Assembly: GCF_946221155.1 (NCBI RefSeq)
Contig: NZ_CAMIAN010000012.1
Coordinates: forward strand, 1-55,254
Direction: 5' to 3'
DNA from: an uncultured Corynebacterium sp.
GTDB lineage: Bacteria; Actinomycetota; Actinomycetes; Mycobacteriales; Mycobacteriaceae
DNA: 55,254 nucleotides
The translations under genes and the position numbers were made by a program. The notes under the pieces were generated by a model, which saw nothing but the letters and a program-made list of their open reading frames with translations, was not told where the DNA came from and did not search any database. Below, in pieces: positions 53,295 through 55,254 of the stretch; positions within the stretch are counted from its first letter, which is position 1, and every line of letters starts with the position of its first letter.

Positions 53295-54626
53295 TTAGAT
53301 GGCTGCGAAGCCGAGCTTCAGGTCGTTGATGATGTCGGTGATGTCCTCAATGCCCACAGACAGACGAACCGTCGCATGGGACACACCCGCGCGGGCCAGG
53401 CCATGCGCGTCAGACTGCGAGTGGGTGGTCGTGGCTGGGTGCACCACCAGCGAGCGCACGTCGCCGACATTCGCCAGGTCAGAGTGCAGCTGCAGGGCAT
53501 CGATGAAGGCCCAGGCCTTCGTCTTCGCCTCCTCCGAAGTCGGGTCGTCGACCTTCAGGTCGAAGCTCAAGACAGAGCCGGTGTACTCCAAGCCCAGCTC
53601 CTCCTTGACCTTGAACCACGGGGAGGTCGGCAGGCCCGCATAGTTCACGGTGGCCACCTCCGGCTGCTCGGCCAGGAACTCCGCCACGGCCTTCGCGTTC
53701 TCGTTGTGCTTGGCGATACGCAGGGTCAGGGTATCCAGGCCTTGGGCCACAACCCATGCGTTGAACGCGGAAAGGGTGGCGCCCGTGTCGCGGATGATGC
53801 CGGCGCGGAGCTTCATGCCGAAGGCCGCTGGGGCAAGGTCCACGTACTTCAGGCCGTGGTAGGCCGGGTCGGGGTTCACAAAGCCGGGGAAGACCGGCTG
53901 GCCGTCGCGCTCGACGGACCAGTCGAAGGAGCCGCCGTCGACGATGATGCCGCCCAGGCCGGAACCGTTGCCGGTGTAGAGCTTCGTCAGGGATGCAACC
54001 ACGATGTCCGCTCCCAGCTCCAGCGGGCGGACAAGGGCGGCGGTGGCCAGGGTGTTGTCCACGATCAGCGGGACCTGGTTAGCATGGGCGACCTCTGCGA
54101 CGGCCGGGATGTTCAGGACGTCTGCTTGCGGGTTTGCGAAGGTCTCGGCGAAGAAGGCCTTGGTGTTCGGGCGGGCGGCAGCCCGCCAGGATTCCGGGTC
54201 GTCGGGGTTTTCCACGAAGGTGGTTTCGATGCCCAGCTTCGGCAGCGTGTGCTGCAGCAGAGTCTCGGTGCCGCCGTACAGGCGCGGGGAGGCGACGATG
54301 TGGTCGCCTGCGCCAGCCAGGTTGAGGATCGCGGCGGTCTCGGCAGCCATGCCGGAGGCGAAAGCGACTGCGTGGACGCCACCTTCCAGGGAGTTCAGGC
54401 GGTTCTCCAGCGCCTCGACGGTGGGGTTGGTCAGGCGGGAGTAGATAGGGCCCAGGTCTTCCAGATGGAAGCGCTGCTTGGCGTGCTCTGCGTCGTTGAA
54501 GACGTAGCTGGTGGTGAAGTGGATCGGCAGATTGCGCGCGCCGGTGTCGCCGACGGGCTGGCCTGCGTGGATCTGGCGGGTGGCGAAGCCCCACTGCTCT
54601 GCGTTCTCGTTGTTGTACTTCGGCAT
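53295..54626 (-). CDS. metY: O-acetylhomoserine sulfhydrylase MetY
   Basis: 443 residues from the ATG of MPKYNNENAEQWGFATRQIHAGQ; longer starts run into the promoter region. It is a PLP enzyme that makes homocysteine from O-acetylhomoserine and sulfide. Signatures: SYVFNDAEHAKQRF, YSRLTNPTVEALENRLNSLEGG, ASPRLYGGTETLL, IVDNTLATAALVRPLELGADIVVASLTKLYTGNG with the PLP lysine in SLTK, and VVHPATTTHSQ. First gene of metY-metX, with a McbR-like operator about 95 bases upstream. Confidence 0.95.
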   Translation of the reverse strand: MPKYNNENAEQWGFATRQIHAGQPVGDTGARNLPIHFTTSYVFNDAEHAKQRFHLEDLGPIYSRLTNPTVEALENRLNSLEGGVHAVAFASGMAAETAAILNLAGAGDHIVASPRLYGGTETLLQHTLPKLGIETTFVENPDDPESWRAAARPNTKAFFAETFANPQADVLNIPAVAEVAHANQVPLIVDNTLATAALVRPLELGADIVVASLTKLYTGNGSGLGGIIVDGGSFDWSVERDGQPVFPGFVNPDPAYHGLKYVDLAPAAFGMKLRAGIIRDTGATLSAFNAWVVAQGLDTLTLRIAKHNENAKAVAEFLAEQPEVATVNYAGLPTSPWFKVKEELGLEYTGSVLSFDLKVDDPTSEEAKTKAWAFIDALQLHSDLANVGDVRSLVVHPATTTHSQSDAHGLARAGVSHATVRLSVGIEDITDIINDLKLGFAAI

Positions 54627-54720
54627 TGGTGCGGTCCTTTGGGTTTTGCTGGGTGGTTTGCGTATTGGTTTGCTGTTTAGCTTTGTTGATTTACGACGAT
54701 AGACCCACACGAGCTAAAAG

Positions 54721-54736
54721 TAAACCGCTCTGTCTA
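54721..54736. promoter_or_regulatory. McbR operator upstream of metY
   Basis: TAAACCGCTCTGTCTA matches TAGAC-N6-GTCTA at 9 of 10 fixed positions. McbR represses metY and other sulfur genes in corynebacteria, so this site probably controls metY-metX. TAGACCCACACGAGCTA at 54700-54716 could be a second, weaker site. Confidence 0.7.
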
Positions 54737-54875
54737 CTTTTTTCTTATTGACGCCAGAAAGTTCCAGGTGGGTGGGTGTTTTCCGATCTGAAAAACGCTG
54801 TACCGCTTGGTCTAGAATCGCTGAAGTTTCCGCGGTGCTTGTTGTCTTTGGGTCCTGCACCTTTGCTTTCCTGTT

Positions 54876-54910
54876 GCCTGTCGCCTGCCGCCTGCCGTCT
54901 GCCGTCTGCC
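54876..54910 (+). repeat. 7-bp tandem repeat, five units
   Basis: Consecutive units CCTGTCG, CCTGCCG, CCTGCCG, TCTGCCG and TCTGCCG. Non-coding. It ends 38 bases before the first hairpin element. Confidence 0.85.
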
Positions 54911-54948
54911 GCCTCGCTGGTAGTGGGGCGCCTCTGCTGGAGGGGGTG

Positions 54949-55074
54949 AAATGTCGGAAAAGTTGCAAAACGTTATTGGTGGAAATGTTCATTAGTGTAA
55001 ATGCGCAGGTCATGGTGCTGTGCGGCCGAGGCTGGTTTTTGATCGCGGGGCATTTTGCAACTTTTCCGACATTT
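54949..55074 (+). repeat. Tandem hairpin element, copy 1 (126 nt)
   Basis: Perfect 22-bp inverted repeats at 54949-54970 and 55053-55074 enclose an 82-nt loop. The arms start AAATGTCGG and end CCGACATTT. The loop contains TTAT-G, TGTT, AGTGT, ATGC, GGTCA-GG, CCGAGGCT and TTTTT in that order, all shared with copy 2. No protein is encoded. Confidence 0.85.
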
Positions 55075-55093
55075 AAGGCCTCGTTGGTGGGCG

Positions 55094-55219
55094 AAATGTC
55101 GCTAGAGTGGGAATCTGTTATCGACAACTGTTTGCAAGTGTGTAAAAATGCTGGTCAGGGGGTTGGCTCCGAGGCTCTGGATTTTTCAGGAGCGACGCAT
55201 TCCCGTTCTAGCGACATTT
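55094..55219 (+). repeat. Tandem hairpin element, copy 2 (126 nt)
   Basis: Inverted repeats at 55094-55114 and 55199-55219 (21 bp) enclose an 84-nt loop. On the plus-strand RNA every position pairs, two as G-U and U-G; the minus-strand RNA would have two mismatches instead. The outer arm AAATGTCG/CGACATTT equals copy 1 while the inner arm (CTAGAGTGGGAAT) is different yet still paired. The element is the same length as copy 1 and starts 145 bases after it. The window ends 35 bases further, so more copies may follow. Confidence 0.85.
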
Positions 55220-55254
55220 GGGACTCTTGGAGCTTGATTGGGTGGGGGCTGGCG

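Larger units (their letters stand above)
54627..54948. other. Gene-poor region upstream of metY, with simple repeats
   Basis: The metY promoter and the McbR-like site lie in the first 110 bases. A five-unit 7-bp tandem repeat (CCTGTCG, CCTGCCG, CCTGCCG, TCTGCCG, TCTGCCG) covers 54876-54910. No credible gene is seen on either strand; a long frame crossing 54714-55127 on the minus strand has no family resemblance and runs through the hairpin elements, so I take it as chance. Confidence 0.5.

Noticed and set aside
53196..54680. 494-codon plus-strand frame opposite metY
   Set aside because: Shadow of metY, with long Val/Gly/Asp-rich sequence and no domain.
54714..55127. A 137-codon minus-strand frame at the right end
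   Set aside because: It crosses the McbR-like site, the 7-bp repeats and the first hairpin element, has no family resemblance and an odd composition; chance frame.
54949..55219. CRISPR array
   Set aside because: Only two units, each with inverted repeats and homologous loops instead of identical repeats with unrelated spacers; no cas genes nearby.
54949..55219. Insertion sequence ends
   Set aside because: Inverted repeats are only 126 bp apart with no transposase and no evident target duplication; a MITE-like origin remains possible but unsupported.

Overview
The window is typical chromosome of a Corynebacterium-like actinobacterium. It is moderately GC-rich and carries the block groES-groEL1 / whiB3 / sigD-rsdA / DUF5319 / guaB2-guaB3-guaA. 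It also has SOS-type ImuA'-ImuB-DnaE2 genes with actinobacterial LexA boxes, McbR-like operators beside methionine genes and a sortase-assembled Spa-type pilus cluster. The overall picture fits the C. jeikeium / C. urealyticum side of the genus, but that species-level placement is inference. No rRNA, tRNA, insertion sequence, prophage or CRISPR array was seen.

Layout. 1-618: end of a proline-rich protein and an overlapping small helical protein. 644-5230: an alpha/beta-hydrolase-like protein (minus strand), glmS, and a fused alanine racemase-TsaE gene. 5231-8588: a gene-free stretch with hairpins and a terminator, then a lower-GC trio (lipoprotein, FHA-like/winged-helix-like protein, membrane Ser/Thr kinase) that separates alr-tsaE from the rest of the t6A genes. 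8701-11286: a three-domain TsaB-RimI-TsaD fusion. 11361-13884: a small conserved protein, then groES-groEL1 behind a CIRCE operator. 13993-16744: whiB3, sigD, rsdA and a DUF5319 gene. 16798-18154: five 23-bp direct repeats in front of an accessory AAA/DUF4143 ATPase. 18312-23235: guaB2, guaB3, a membrane protein and guaA. 23371-24580: a secreted protein and a membrane protein.

24689-34967 holds the SOS mutagenesis genes. imuA'-imuB lies at one end and dnaE2 at the other, each behind a near-identical 16-bp LexA box. Between them are a sucrase/ferredoxin-like gene and the metQ-metN-metI methionine importer. 35048-42908 holds housekeeping and accessory enzymes: a PHB-depolymerase-like esterase, a DUF4272 protein, an S9 peptidase, LldD-type dehydrogenase, a saccharopine-dehydrogenase-like reductase and TrmL. 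43150-50005 is a pilus operon (tip, shaft, class C sortase, minor pilin) closed by a terminator. 50181-54626 holds a membrane protein, folD, a DUF3017 gene, and metY-metX on the minus strand.

The most unusual structure is at the right edge, 54949-55219. Two 126-nt elements lie in tandem with a 145-bp period, each closed by a 21-22-bp inverted repeat. The outer stem and loop blocks are conserved, but the inner stem sequences differ while staying paired, including G-U wobble pairs on the plus strand. This covariation points to a repeated structured RNA or hairpin element. Other points of interest are the two domain fusions in t6A synthesis, the iteron-like array in front of the AAA ATPase, the inserted lipoprotein/FHA/kinase trio, and an alpha/beta hydrolase without its serine nucleophile.
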